Shown in pieces: positions 23,769-30,582 of a stretch of DNA of 34,096 nt. Under the pieces are notes generated by a model. It made no database searches. It saw only the letters and a program-made list of their open reading frames with translations, and was not told the origin of the DNA. The first letter of the stretch is position 1, and the number at the start of each line of letters is the position of its first letter. Origin of the DNA: an uncultured Lachnospiraceae bacterium (lineage in GTDB: Bacteria > Bacillota > Clostridia > Lachnospirales > Lachnospiraceae). Location: contig CANQDA010000038.1 of the NCBI GenBank assembly GCA_947591155.1, positions 1 to 34,096 on the forward strand, given 5' to 3'. Both the position numbers and the translations under genes were made by a program.

Positions 23769-25673
23769 ATGCCGGGACCGATGAACCGCGTTCCGCGCGG
23801 ACAGAAACCGACGGTGGACCATCCGGGCAAGCTTCTGATGCGGCTGATGGCGTACATCTTCCGCGATTACAAGATTCACTGCATCTTTGTGTTCGTCCTG
23901 ATCTTCGCGGGCGTTATCGCAAATGTGCAGGGCACCATGTTCACCAAAAGCCTGATCGACAACTACATCGCCCCGTTTCTGCAGAGCGACCATCCGGACT
24001 TTTCGCCGCTCGCGCATGCGATCGCGCGCGTGGCCTGCTTTTATCTGATCGGCGTCGTCTCCACCTTCGCGTACAACCGCATCATGGTGACGGTGACGCA
24101 GGGCGTGCTGCGCAACCTGCGCGACGAGCTGTTCGAGCACATGGAGAAGCTGCCGATCCGCTACTTCGACACCCACCAGCACGGCGACATCATGTCCGTC
24201 TACACGAACGACATCGACACGCTGCGCCAGATGGTGAGCCAGAGCATCCCGCAGATCATCAACAGCGCATTCACGATCGTCAGCGTCTTCATCAGTATGC
24301 TGATCCTGAGCATTCCGCTCACGCTCGTGACGCTTGTCATGGTCGGGCTGATGCTCATCTGCACGCGCTATGCGACGAGCCGCAGCGGAAGATACTTCCG
24401 CGAACAGCAGAAAAATCTGGGTGCGGTCAACGCCTATATTGAGGAGTCCATCAGCGGCCAGAAGGTCGTCAAGGTTTTCTGCCATGAGGAGGAGAACATC
24501 CGGAAATTTACTGCTTTGAACGATAAGCTTTTCCGCAGCGCGGATCAGGCGAATACCTTCGTCAACTTCTTAGGCCCGATCAACGCTCAGATCGGCAACA
24601 TCAACTACGTGGTCTGCGCAATCGTCGGCGGGATCCTCGCGCTGAACGGCTTCGGCGGCTTCACGCTCGGCGGTCTCGCAAGCTTTTTGACCTTCAACAA
24701 GAGTTTCAACATGCCGATCAACCAGGTCAGCCAGCAGTTCAACGCCATCGTCATGGCGCTTGCCGGCGCGGACCGTATCTTCCGCCTGCTCGACGAGGAG
24801 CCGGAGGTGGACAACGGCTATGTGACGCTTGTCCATGCGAAAGAGGAAAACGGTAAGCTCACGGAAAGCGCGACGCGCACCGGGCGCTGGGCATGGAAGC
24901 ACACGCACCAGGCGGACGGCAGTGTGGATTACGTGGAGCTGCGTGGGGACGTGGTCTTCGACGGCGTGGACTTCGGCTACACCGACGACAAGATGGTGCT
25001 CCACGACATCAAGATGTACGCGACGCCGGGCCAGAAGATCGCCTTCGTCGGCTCGACCGGCGCAGGCAAGACGACGATCACGAACCTGATCAATCGTTTC
25101 TACGACATTCAGGACGGCAAGATCCGCTACGACGGGATCAACATCAACAAAATAAAAAAGGCGGACCTGCGCCGCTCCCTCGGGATCGTGCTGCAGGATA
25201 CCCACCTTTTCACAGGTACGGTCAAAGAAAATATTCGCTTCGGTAAGCTCGACGCCACCGACGAGGAGGTCGTCGCGGCCGCGAAGCTCGCGAACGCGGA
25301 CGGCTTTATCCGCAGGCTGCCGCAGGGCTATGATACAATGCTCACCGGCGATGGCGCGAACTTAAGCCAGGGCCAGCGCCAGCTCCTCGCGATCGCGCGG
25401 GCGGCCATCGCGGACCCGCCGGTGCTGATCCTCGACGAGGCGACCAGCTCCATCGACACCCGCACCGAGCGCATCGTACAAAGCGGCATGGACCACCTGA
25501 TGAACGGTCGCACGACCTTTGTCATCGCCCACCGGCTCTCCACCGTGCGCAACTCCGACTGCATCATGGTGCTCGAACAGGGCCGCATTATCGAGCGCGG
25601 TACGCACGATCAGCTCATTGAGGAGAAAGGGAAGTATTATCAGCTGTATACGGGGAACAGTGTCGTCGCGTAG
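23769..25673 (+). CDS. ABC exporter half-subunit, catalytic partner
   Basis: The 634-aa half-transporter is the partner of the preceding gene. Six membrane helices lie between ~35 and ~340. The ATPase domain has a canonical Walker A GSTGAGKTT (~427), signature LSQGQ (~531), Walker B LILDEATSS with the catalytic Glu (~552) and switch histidine IAHRLS (~586). A charged insertion of about 45 aa (~345-390, ending in WAWKHTHQADGSVDYVELRG) precedes the nucleotide domain. ATG 23769 overlaps the spacing of the previous stop; GAGAAAGGAGAGG lies just upstream. No hairpin with a U-run follows the stop codon at 25673; the foldback at 26077 may help end the transcript. Confidence 0.93.
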   Translation: MPGPMNRVPRGQKPTVDHPGKLLMRLMAYIFRDYKIHCIFVFVLIFAGVIANVQGTMFTKSLIDNYIAPFLQSDHPDFSPLAHAIARVACFYLIGVVSTFAYNRIMVTVTQGVLRNLRDELFEHMEKLPIRYFDTHQHGDIMSVYTNDIDTLRQMVSQSIPQIINSAFTIVSVFISMLILSIPLTLVTLVMVGLMLICTRYATSRSGRYFREQQKNLGAVNAYIEESISGQKVVKVFCHEEENIRKFTALNDKLFRSADQANTFVNFLGPINAQIGNINYVVCAIVGGILALNGFGGFTLGGLASFLTFNKSFNMPINQVSQQFNAIVMALAGADRIFRLLDEEPEVDNGYVTLVHAKEENGKLTESATRTGRWAWKHTHQADGSVDYVELRGDVVFDGVDFGYTDDKMVLHDIKMYATPGQKIAFVGSTGAGKTTITNLINRFYDIQDGKIRYDGININKIKKADLRRSLGIVLQDTHLFTGTVKENIRFGKLDATDEEVVAAAKLANADGFIRRLPQGYDTMLTGDGANLSQGQRQLLAIARAAIADPPVLILDEATSSIDTRTERIVQSGMDHLMNGRTTFVIAHRLSTVRNSDCIMVLEQGRIIERGTHDQLIEEKGKYYQLYTGNSVVA

Positions 25674-25682
25674 ACACGGAAG

Positions 25683-26070
25683 GCTTCCTGTTTAATTCAC
25701 TAAATATACCGGACGCCCTCACAGGGATTGGTCAATGCCACGGCAAACTCAGCTCCCGCACGAGTGCAGACACGCAGCGGTACTAAGCTCATGCTGTGCA
25801 TTCGCTAAGTGCCGGCGGATGCACACGGTTTGCCTTAGGCATTGCCAATTCACTGTACGGGCTGTGCAGTTTCCGCCTGAGAAGCTCCACCCGGCAGAGG
25901 ACTGGGATGATCCGGCTGTTCCGACATGTCCGATACAGATGTCTGATCTGAGACGGACGTAGTCCGACGCAGACAGACGTAAGAGGACAATCGGCGGACA
26001 GCGGATTATCACAGCCGACGCCGTCACGATACATTTGGCAGGCATCTGGCTTGTGAATTAAACAGGAAGC
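25683..26070. repeat. 388-bp structured non-coding element with terminal inverted repeats
   Basis: GCTTCCTGTTTAATTCAC (25683-25700) and its exact complement (26053-26070) bound 352 bp with no convincing gene. Inside, 25727-25748 pairs with 25828-25849 as a 19-bp stem (ATTGG, CAATGCC, GGCAAAC arms with one bulge and one small loop), and CGGCTGT (25913-25919) pairs with ACAGCCG (26011-26017) around further small stems such as GGAC-GTA-GTCC. The layout suits either a structured RNA closed by an 18-bp terminal helix or a MITE-like element. No target-site duplication is seen beside the ends. No tmRNA, RNase P, SRP or 6S RNA hallmarks were found. Confidence 0.6.
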
Positions 26071-26076
26071 ATTTCA

Positions 26077-26214
26077 CGAACAGGAATCGCAGGGATTTCC
26101 GGGTGTTTTCCGGCACAAAGCCGTTCAATATCGGCTTTCCCTTTTAAAAGCCGATATTGCGGTTTTGACGGGAAATACCCAGGAAGGGTACCGTGCGATT
26201 CCGTCCGATGTTTG
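26077..26214. repeat. 138-bp foldback element
   Basis: Nested complementary arms: CGAACA with TGTTTG (outermost), GGAATCGCA (26083-26091) with TGCGATTCC (26194-26202), GGGTGTTTTCC (26101-26111) with GGGAAATACCC (26170-26180, two G-U), CAAAGCCG with CGGTTTTG, and a perfect 13-bp inner stem (26126-26138 with 26147-26159) closed by an 8-nt loop. The foldback is bracketed by the 11-bp direct repeat TTAAACAGGAA (26058-26068 and 26215-26225). It separates the exporter from the HAD gene and has no strong U-run. Confidence 0.7.
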
Positions 26215-26226
26215 TTAAACAGGAAT

Positions 26227-26847
26227 TTACTCATCGAGAAGCAGGCTATCCTGCTTCAACTGCTCTAACCGCATCTCCGCATCTTCATAGGAGCGGAACA
26301 CGATCCCGTGGAAGCCGAGGCTCTCCGCCACGGCGACGTTCTGCTCCGTGTCGTCGATGAAGACACTCTCCTGCGGGACCAGATGAAAGTGTTCCAGGAA
26401 GCGCGTATACATCTGCAGGTCCGGCTTTGTCATCCTCTGCTGGAAGGAGAGGAAGCCGCCGTCCGTATACTTCATGAAAGCAAGTGAATCCTGACACTCA
26501 TCATAGGCCTTCTTCGAATAATTCGAGAGATAATACACGCGGAAGCCCGCCTCCTTCAGACTCCTGATCCATGGAACGGCATACTCCCGTATCGTCAGCA
26601 TCCCATGAATGTTGGAGAAGGCCTCATACAGTTCCCTCTCAATCTCCGGATCCAGATTCACAAACGCCTGCATGGCTTCCTCCTCCGTGATATCCGCACG
26701 CTCAAACTGTTCCCAGTACGGACTCATCACGGACGCCTTCAGAAGCCGTTTGATCATCGGGGCGTCGAAGCCCTTTTCCGCCAGAAACTCCTTCAGCCGG
26801 AAATCCACCAGCACATTTCCGATGTCAAATACAATATTCTTTATCAA
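26227..26847 (-). CDS. HAD-family phosphatase (YihX-like)
   Basis: The 206-aa protein has the haloacid dehalogenase fold with a small helical cap. Motif I is VFDIGNVLVDF (nucleophile Asp; Gly, not Asp, at +2), motif II LSNYS, motif III lysine in TKPD, and motif IV IDDTEQN. The DxGN form of motif I is typical of the YihX and epoxide-hydrolase-N-terminal branch, some of which dephosphorylate sugar phosphates such as glucose-1-phosphate. The actual substrate cannot be told. The start is TTG at 26847, preceded by AAAGGAGC at 7 nt. It is the last gene of the leftward run and lies 29 bp downstream of hydF. Confidence 0.88.
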   Translation of the reverse strand: MIKNIVFDIGNVLVDFRLKEFLAEKGFDAPMIKRLLKASVMSPYWEQFERADITEEEAMQAFVNLDPEIERELYEAFSNIHGMLTIREYAVPWIRSLKEAGFRVYYLSNYSKKAYDECQDSLAFMKYTDGGFLSFQQRMTKPDLQMYTRFLEHFHLVPQESVFIDDTEQNVAVAESLGFHGIVFRSYEDAEMRLEQLKQDSLLLDE

Positions 26848-26876
26848 GCGATCCGCTCCTTTCTTTTCATTACCTT

Positions 26877-28355
26877 TCAGTTATCCAGCAGCTTCTGCGT
26901 ATCCGGGAACGGCCCGAGGCTGCGCCTTAAGATGCCGTGCATCTGCGCGATCGCGACGCCGTAGTTCGTGATCGGGACGCCCGCGTCGGCCGCCTGCCGC
27001 ACCCGGTATTGCATCTCACGCTCGTTGAGCATACAGCCGCCGCAGTGTACGATCAGCGCATACTTCGAGAGGTCTTCCGGAAAGCCCATGCCGGAGGTGA
27101 ACTCAAATCGAATGTCCACGCTTCCTTTCTCCTGCTGCGCCTGATCCTGGACTCTCGTACTGACTCCTTCTACGAAATTTGACAAAACGTGCTCTGCCCG
27201 GCATTTTGCCACATACTCCCGGATCCAGCGCGGCAGCTTGACCGTCCCGATATCGTCGCACTGGCGGTGATGGGTGCAGCCCTCCGCGATCAGCACCGTG
27301 TCGCCGTCCTTCAGATGATCGAGCTGCGCCGCCCCGCGGATCGCCGCGTTTAAGTCTCCCTTATAGCGCACAAACAGGATCGAGAACGACGTCAGCAGAA
27401 TGTCCTGCGGCGTGTCCTTCGAGACTTGACCGAACGCCTGCGAGTCCGTGATCACGAGGCGCGGCTTCTTCTGAAGGGAAGCCAGCGTCTCTTTCAATTC
27501 GCTCTCCCGCGTGACGACCGCCGCCGCGCCAGCCTCGAGAATATCACGGATCGTCTGCTGCTGCGGCAGGATCAGCCTTCCCTTCGGAGCCGCGGAATCG
27601 ATCGGCACGACGAGCACCACGACGTCATTCGGCGAGAGCAGATCCGCGACGATGCGTTTGCGGTTCTCCTCCTGCTTCACGAGCCGCGCGAGCAGCTCTT
27701 TCAATTCGTAGATATTCTGCCCGGTCTTCGCGCTGACATAAATTATATTATCACTTTTTCGACTTGATTCATCATAACCATGTATCCAATTTACCGGCAT
27801 CCCGATGGTTTTTCTTATCGCTTCTCCACTCACCTGCTCTGTCTTACCCTGCGCCGTCTGTGAATTTGCACCTGATAAATCTCTGCCTGTGGATTCTGCC
27901 TCACCATTTGGCACATTCGCTTCCAGCTTCCTGACACCTTCTCCGGGCTTATTTTCATCAACCAAATCCGCCTTATTGTACACAAGCGCGTAAGGAATCT
28001 TCTTGTCCTCAAAGAGCGCGACCAGCCCCCGGTCCGCCTCGCTCATACCCTTCTGCGCGTCAAGCACCAGCACCGCCACGTCCGTGTAGTTGAGCACCTT
28101 CCGCGCACGCTTTACGCGCAGCTCGCCAAGTTCGCCCTCGTCGTCGATGCCCGGCGTGTCGATGATAACCACCGGCCCGAGCGGCAGAAGCTCCATCGCT
28201 TTTTTGACCGGATCCGTGGTCGTCCCCTTCACGTCCGAGACAAGCGCCATTTCCTGCCCCGTCACCGCGTTCACAACGCTTGACTTCCCGGCGTTGCGCA
28301 CCCCAAAGAACCCGATATGCACACGTTCCGCCGATACCATATCATTCATGCTCAT
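26877..28355 (-). CDS. hydF: [FeFe]-hydrogenase maturation GTPase HydF, with insertions
   Basis: HydF is the scaffold on which the 2Fe subcluster of the hydrogenase H-cluster is assembled before transfer to HydA. The GTPase domain has G1 GVRNAGKSS (~18-26), G2 GTTTDPV, G3 DTPG, G4 NKAD (~127) and G5 SAK (~208). The C-terminal part has the family's Fe-S ligands: CTH of CxH and HCGGC of HCxxC. The product is 492 aa against roughly 400-410 for typical HydF. About 50 extra residues, polar and low-complexity, lie between G4 and G5, and about 25 extra between the CxH and HCxxC motifs (74 residues apart rather than ~44-53). The reading frame is intact. Start 28355 follows GGGGTGA (overlapping the ybaK-like stop). 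The partner gene hydG lies at the right edge. Confidence 0.94.
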   Translation of the reverse strand: MSMNDMVSAERVHIGFFGVRNAGKSSVVNAVTGQEMALVSDVKGTTTDPVKKAMELLPLGPVVIIDTPGIDDEGELGELRVKRARKVLNYTDVAVLVLDAQKGMSEADRGLVALFEDKKIPYALVYNKADLVDENKPGEGVRKLEANVPNGEAESTGRDLSGANSQTAQGKTEQVSGEAIRKTIGMPVNWIHGYDESSRKSDNIIYVSAKTGQNIYELKELLARLVKQEENRKRIVADLLSPNDVVVLVVPIDSAAPKGRLILPQQQTIRDILEAGAAAVVTRESELKETLASLQKKPRLVITDSQAFGQVSKDTPQDILLTSFSILFVRYKGDLNAAIRGAAQLDHLKDGDTVLIAEGCTHHRQCDDIGTVKLPRWIREYVAKCRAEHVLSNFVEGVSTRVQDQAQQEKGSVDIRFEFTSGMGFPEDLSKYALIVHCGGCMLNEREMQYRVRQAADAGVPITNYGVAIAQMHGILRRSLGPFPDTQKLLDN

Positions 28356-28362
28356 CTGTCCG

Positions 28363-28848
28363 TCACCCCACTTCCACAAAATCAACCTCATTTCCGTGCT
28401 CCCGGATGATCCGAACAAGGTCGTCCGTCTCCATCCAGACGGTAGCGGTATTTTCATTCGGATGCACGCCGATCTTACCGTTTGCGAAAGCGGCGTCAAA
28501 ATAAAAATGAACCCGGCACTGCGTATCGTTCAATACCCCCAACGGCGTGACCGAGCCCGGCGTCAGCCCCAAAATGTCCAGCAGATCGTCCGCCGAGGCA
28601 AAGGAAAGGTTCCGCAGACCATGTTGTTTGCGAAACTCCTTCAGGTCGACCCGCTTGTGTTCCATCACGGTGATCAGATAATAATTGCGCTTTTTGTCGT
28701 CCCGGACAAACAGATTTTTCGCTCCCCATTCGGGATGCGGAAGTTCGAGCGCATCCATTTCCTCTATATTGTAGACCGCCGGGTGCTCCGTAACCTCATA
28801 GGAAATGCCGCGCCCGGTCAGGTATTGATAGGTCTCTGCTTTATTCAT
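28363..28848 (-). CDS. YbaK/ProX-type aminoacyl-tRNA deacylase
   Basis: The 161-aa protein matches the free-standing deacylase family that includes YbaK, ProXp-ala and PrdX, which clear mischarged Ala-, Cys- or related tRNAs. Visible family features are the N-terminal HPAVYNIEEM segment, KNLFVRDDKKRNYYLITV, and the conserved LGLTPGSVTPLGVLND turn followed by VHFYFD and HPNENTATVWM. The PGSVTPLG loop and the NDTQC strand suit the PrdX/ProXp-ala branch rather than YbaK itself. GGAGGATAAGAGC precedes ATG 28848. Its stop lies 7 bp before the hydF start and supplies part of its ribosome site, so translation of the two is probably coupled. Confidence 0.9.
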   Translation of the reverse strand: MNKAETYQYLTGRGISYEVTEHPAVYNIEEMDALELPHPEWGAKNLFVRDDKKRNYYLITVMEHKRVDLKEFRKQHGLRNLSFASADDLLDILGLTPGSVTPLGVLNDTQCRVHFYFDAAFANGKIGVHPNENTATVWMETDDLVRIIREHGNEVDFVEVG

Positions 28849-28909
28849 GCTCTTATCCTCCGTGATTCCCCGTTGGGACTTGATATAAAACCCTTTTTCT
28901 CAATGTTCA

Positions 28910-29467
28910 TCAGTATGTCAGAAGAATCTCCATCTCATGCCAGTTCTCGCCGCCCCATTTGGATGCTGATTCGCCGAGATCCCGGAATCCAAGTTTTGCG
29001 TACATCTTCAGCTTGTCCTCGTGGCAGGTGAGCACCATTCTCCGGATGCCCTTTTCCTTCTCCCTGCGGCAATACTCAGATACAAGCTCCCGCGCCAGCC
29101 CCTGCCCCCTGTACTCCGGCAGCACCTCGAGTCCAAGCAGCATGATGTTTTTTCCATTCGGATCGTGCGTCGACGCATCCGTAAAAAATTCATCCCGGAA
29201 GGATGTTTTATTCGTGGCGATACCATTCAGGGAACCGACAAGTCTTCCGCTCTCCCGCTCAACCGCCACCAGAAACAGATCTCCCGCTGCCTGAATGCGC
29301 GCCAGCATATGCTCCCTGATGCAGGCTTCATTCGGCGGGAAACATGCCGTCTCCATCTTTGCGGCCTCCTCCGCCTCCTCCGGCCGGATACTCCTGAACT
29401 CAAAGTGTTCATAAAGCTGTGCAAGCGCTGATTTCTCGTTTGCTTCTTGTCTGCTTTTCCCGTACAT
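28910..29467 (-). CDS. GNAT family N-acetyltransferase
   Basis: The protein is about 185 aa with the acetyl-CoA-binding loop LEVLPEYRGQGLARELVSEY (R-G-x-G-x-A form of motif A) and a C-terminal strand-helix KLKMYAKLGFRDLGES. The layout resembles arylalkylamine-type acetyltransferases: FRSIRPEEAEEAAKMETACF near the start, then FLVAVERESGRLVG. The acceptor is unknown. Two ATGs lie close together; the second, at 29467, is preferred because AGGAGG stands 6 nt before it, whereas it directly abuts the first at 29473. It is probably co-transcribed with its neighbours (61-bp gap to the deacylase). Confidence 0.85.
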   Translation of the reverse strand: MYGKSRQEANEKSALAQLYEHFEFRSIRPEEAEEAAKMETACFPPNEACIREHMLARIQAAGDLFLVAVERESGRLVGSLNGIATNKTSFRDEFFTDASTHDPNGKNIMLLGLEVLPEYRGQGLARELVSEYCRREKEKGIRRMVLTCHEDKLKMYAKLGFRDLGESASKWGGENWHEMEILLTY

Positions 29468-29557
29468 ATACATCCTCCTGCCTGTCTTTATTGCGTCCGT
29501 CCTCTGCAGCCCGGTATTCCTTCACGTTTTAAATGTCGTCCGCCCTATCTAAAAGGA

Positions 29558-30250
29558 CTACCGTCCCGCGATCTCGACCCGATCCACTACACCTTGCACA
29601 TCGATGCCGGGATGCGTGAAATAGATTTGGCTGATCTGCTCCGTCAGCGCGCGGCTGATCCCGCGCGTCTTTACGATATGGTCGACCGATCTTCCGCGCG
29701 AGAGATCTCTCACGATCGTCTCGACGATGCCCCGCAGTTCCCCGCTGTCAAGCCCCGGGCACAAGCTGTCCTCATTCCGCGCTTCATCCCCGGACAGCTC
29801 GATCCTCTTCACCGCCAGGCTGCCGCTCTCCTCGTCGATCTCCAGCATGGCCATCGTAACCGGCTTCCCAAAGCGCCTCGGTCCGCCGCTCCCCGGGTTC
29901 AGCCAGAGCCTTCCGTTCTCTTCCTTCTCCTCGTACTTGTGCGAGTGCCCGTAGATGACAATGTCGGCCGTCTCCGCTTCCTCAGATCTCTGCTTTCGGT
30001 TGTGCACCATATATATCTTCTTCCCGTACAGTTCAAAGCAGACTTCCTGCGGCAGGGCTTCCGCCCACTCTTTGTCACAGTTTCCTCGCACCGCGATCAC
30101 CCGGGCGCATTCGCCCAGCCTGTCCAACGTTTTCCGATTCGCGATATCGCCGCCGTGCAGGATCAGCTCCGCAGATCGGAGCGCCTCGACCGTCTCCGGA
30201 CGCAGGATTCCGTGCGTATCTGATATCACGGCGATTCTGTGTATTGACAT
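29558..30250 (-). CDS. MJ0936/YfcE-type metallophosphoesterase
   Basis: The 230-aa protein has an N-terminal two-metal phosphoesterase domain: SDTHG, HGGDI, RGNCD, VHN and YGHSH in order, then NPGSGG. The metal-binding His of the fourth motif is kept, but the usual HGH is VHN and the loop between it and GHSH is shorter than normal. A C-terminal extension of about 70 aa (~160-230, helical, with the segment DLSRGRSVDHIVKTRGISRA) follows the ordinary ~155-aa fold. Related enzymes hydrolyse phosphodiesters; the natural substrate here is unknown. GAGAGGAAGCAT precedes ATG 30250. It is the first gene of a leftward run that continues through GNAT, deacylase, hydF and the HAD phosphatase. Confidence 0.88.
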   Translation of the reverse strand: MSIHRIAVISDTHGILRPETVEALRSAELILHGGDIANRKTLDRLGECARVIAVRGNCDKEWAEALPQEVCFELYGKKIYMVHNRKQRSEEAETADIVIYGHSHKYEEKEENGRLWLNPGSGGPRRFGKPVTMAMLEIDEESGSLAVKRIELSGDEARNEDSLCPGLDSGELRGIVETIVRDLSRGRSVDHIVKTRGISRALTEQISQIYFTHPGIDVQGVVDRVEIAGR

Positions 30251-30311
30251 ATGCTTCCTCTCTTCCGAGTAGCCCGAACCTTCGGTTTTCCCGTTAATAT
30301 TTTCCCGTTAT

Positions 30312-30340
30312 ATTATACCGACCGCTCTTTTCCCTGTCAA
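30312..30340 (-). promoter_or_regulatory. Consensus SigA promoter of the hydF gene run
   Basis: TTGACA (30340-30335), 17 bp, TATAAT (30317-30312): a perfect match in both boxes. It should drive the metallophosphoesterase and probably the four genes after it. Around the start point, TTTTCCCGTTA occurs twice (30286-30296 and 30300-30310) and might bind a regulator. Confidence 0.9.
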
Positions 30341-30379
30341 CGCTGACGCTTCCCGATTGGCTTTTTCATAATTTCCTTG

Positions 30380-30416
30380 AAAACCTATTGACAAAGTAGG
30401 TTTTGCGTGCTATCAT
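30380..30416 (+). promoter_or_regulatory. metY-cysK promoter with operator dyad
   Basis: TTGACA (30388-30393), 17 bp and TATCAT (30411-30416) form a strong rightward promoter. Its -35 is framed by a perfect inverted repeat AAAACCTA-N9-TAGGTTTT (30380-30404), so a bound protein would cover the -35. Dyads of the CCTA..TAGG type are used by Rrf2-family regulators such as CymR or IscR in Firmicutes; the assignment is by similarity of form, and no such regulator is in the window. Confidence 0.75.
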
Positions 30417-30445
30417 CTAAACCAACTTGAAAGGCAGGCGATAGT

Positions 30446-30514
30446 ATGGGAAGCAATTTTGAAAAGCTAGTAAGAGAAAACTTCCGCTTCGGACGAATGT
30501 GTATATGGGCTTGA
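30446..30514 (+). CDS. 22-codon upstream ORF (possible leader peptide)
   Basis: An ATG at 30446, about 23 nt after the predicted transcription start and preceded by an AAGGCAGGCGAT ribosome site, opens a 22-codon frame ending in TGA at 30512-30514. The peptide starts MGSNFEKLVRENFRFGRMC and ends IWA, with one Cys and one Met close together near its end. It lies 68 nt before metY. No terminator hairpin stands between, so classical attenuation is not supported; control of translation or RNA stability is possible. It could also be non-functional. Confidence 0.45.
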   Translation: MGSNFEKLVRENFRFGRMCIWA

Positions 30515-30582
30515 CCGGATGACAAAATTCTAAAACTACACGAACACTACACATTCTATAAAAGAAGAAAGGAAGTATCATT

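Noticed and set aside
25749..26045. 98-codon leftward frame inside the structured element
   Set aside because: No ribosome site, Cys/Ser/Arg-rich unpatterned product, and the same bases form strong stems; non-coding is the better reading.
25683..26070. RNase P RNA, tmRNA, SRP RNA or 6S RNA
   Set aside because: The size suggested these, but hallmark motifs such as GAGGAAAGTCC, a tRNA-like CCA end or the SRP tetraloop region were not found.
30417..30582. T-box or SAM riboswitch before metY
   Set aside because: The leader is short, has no T-box sequence, no SAM core and no terminator hairpin.
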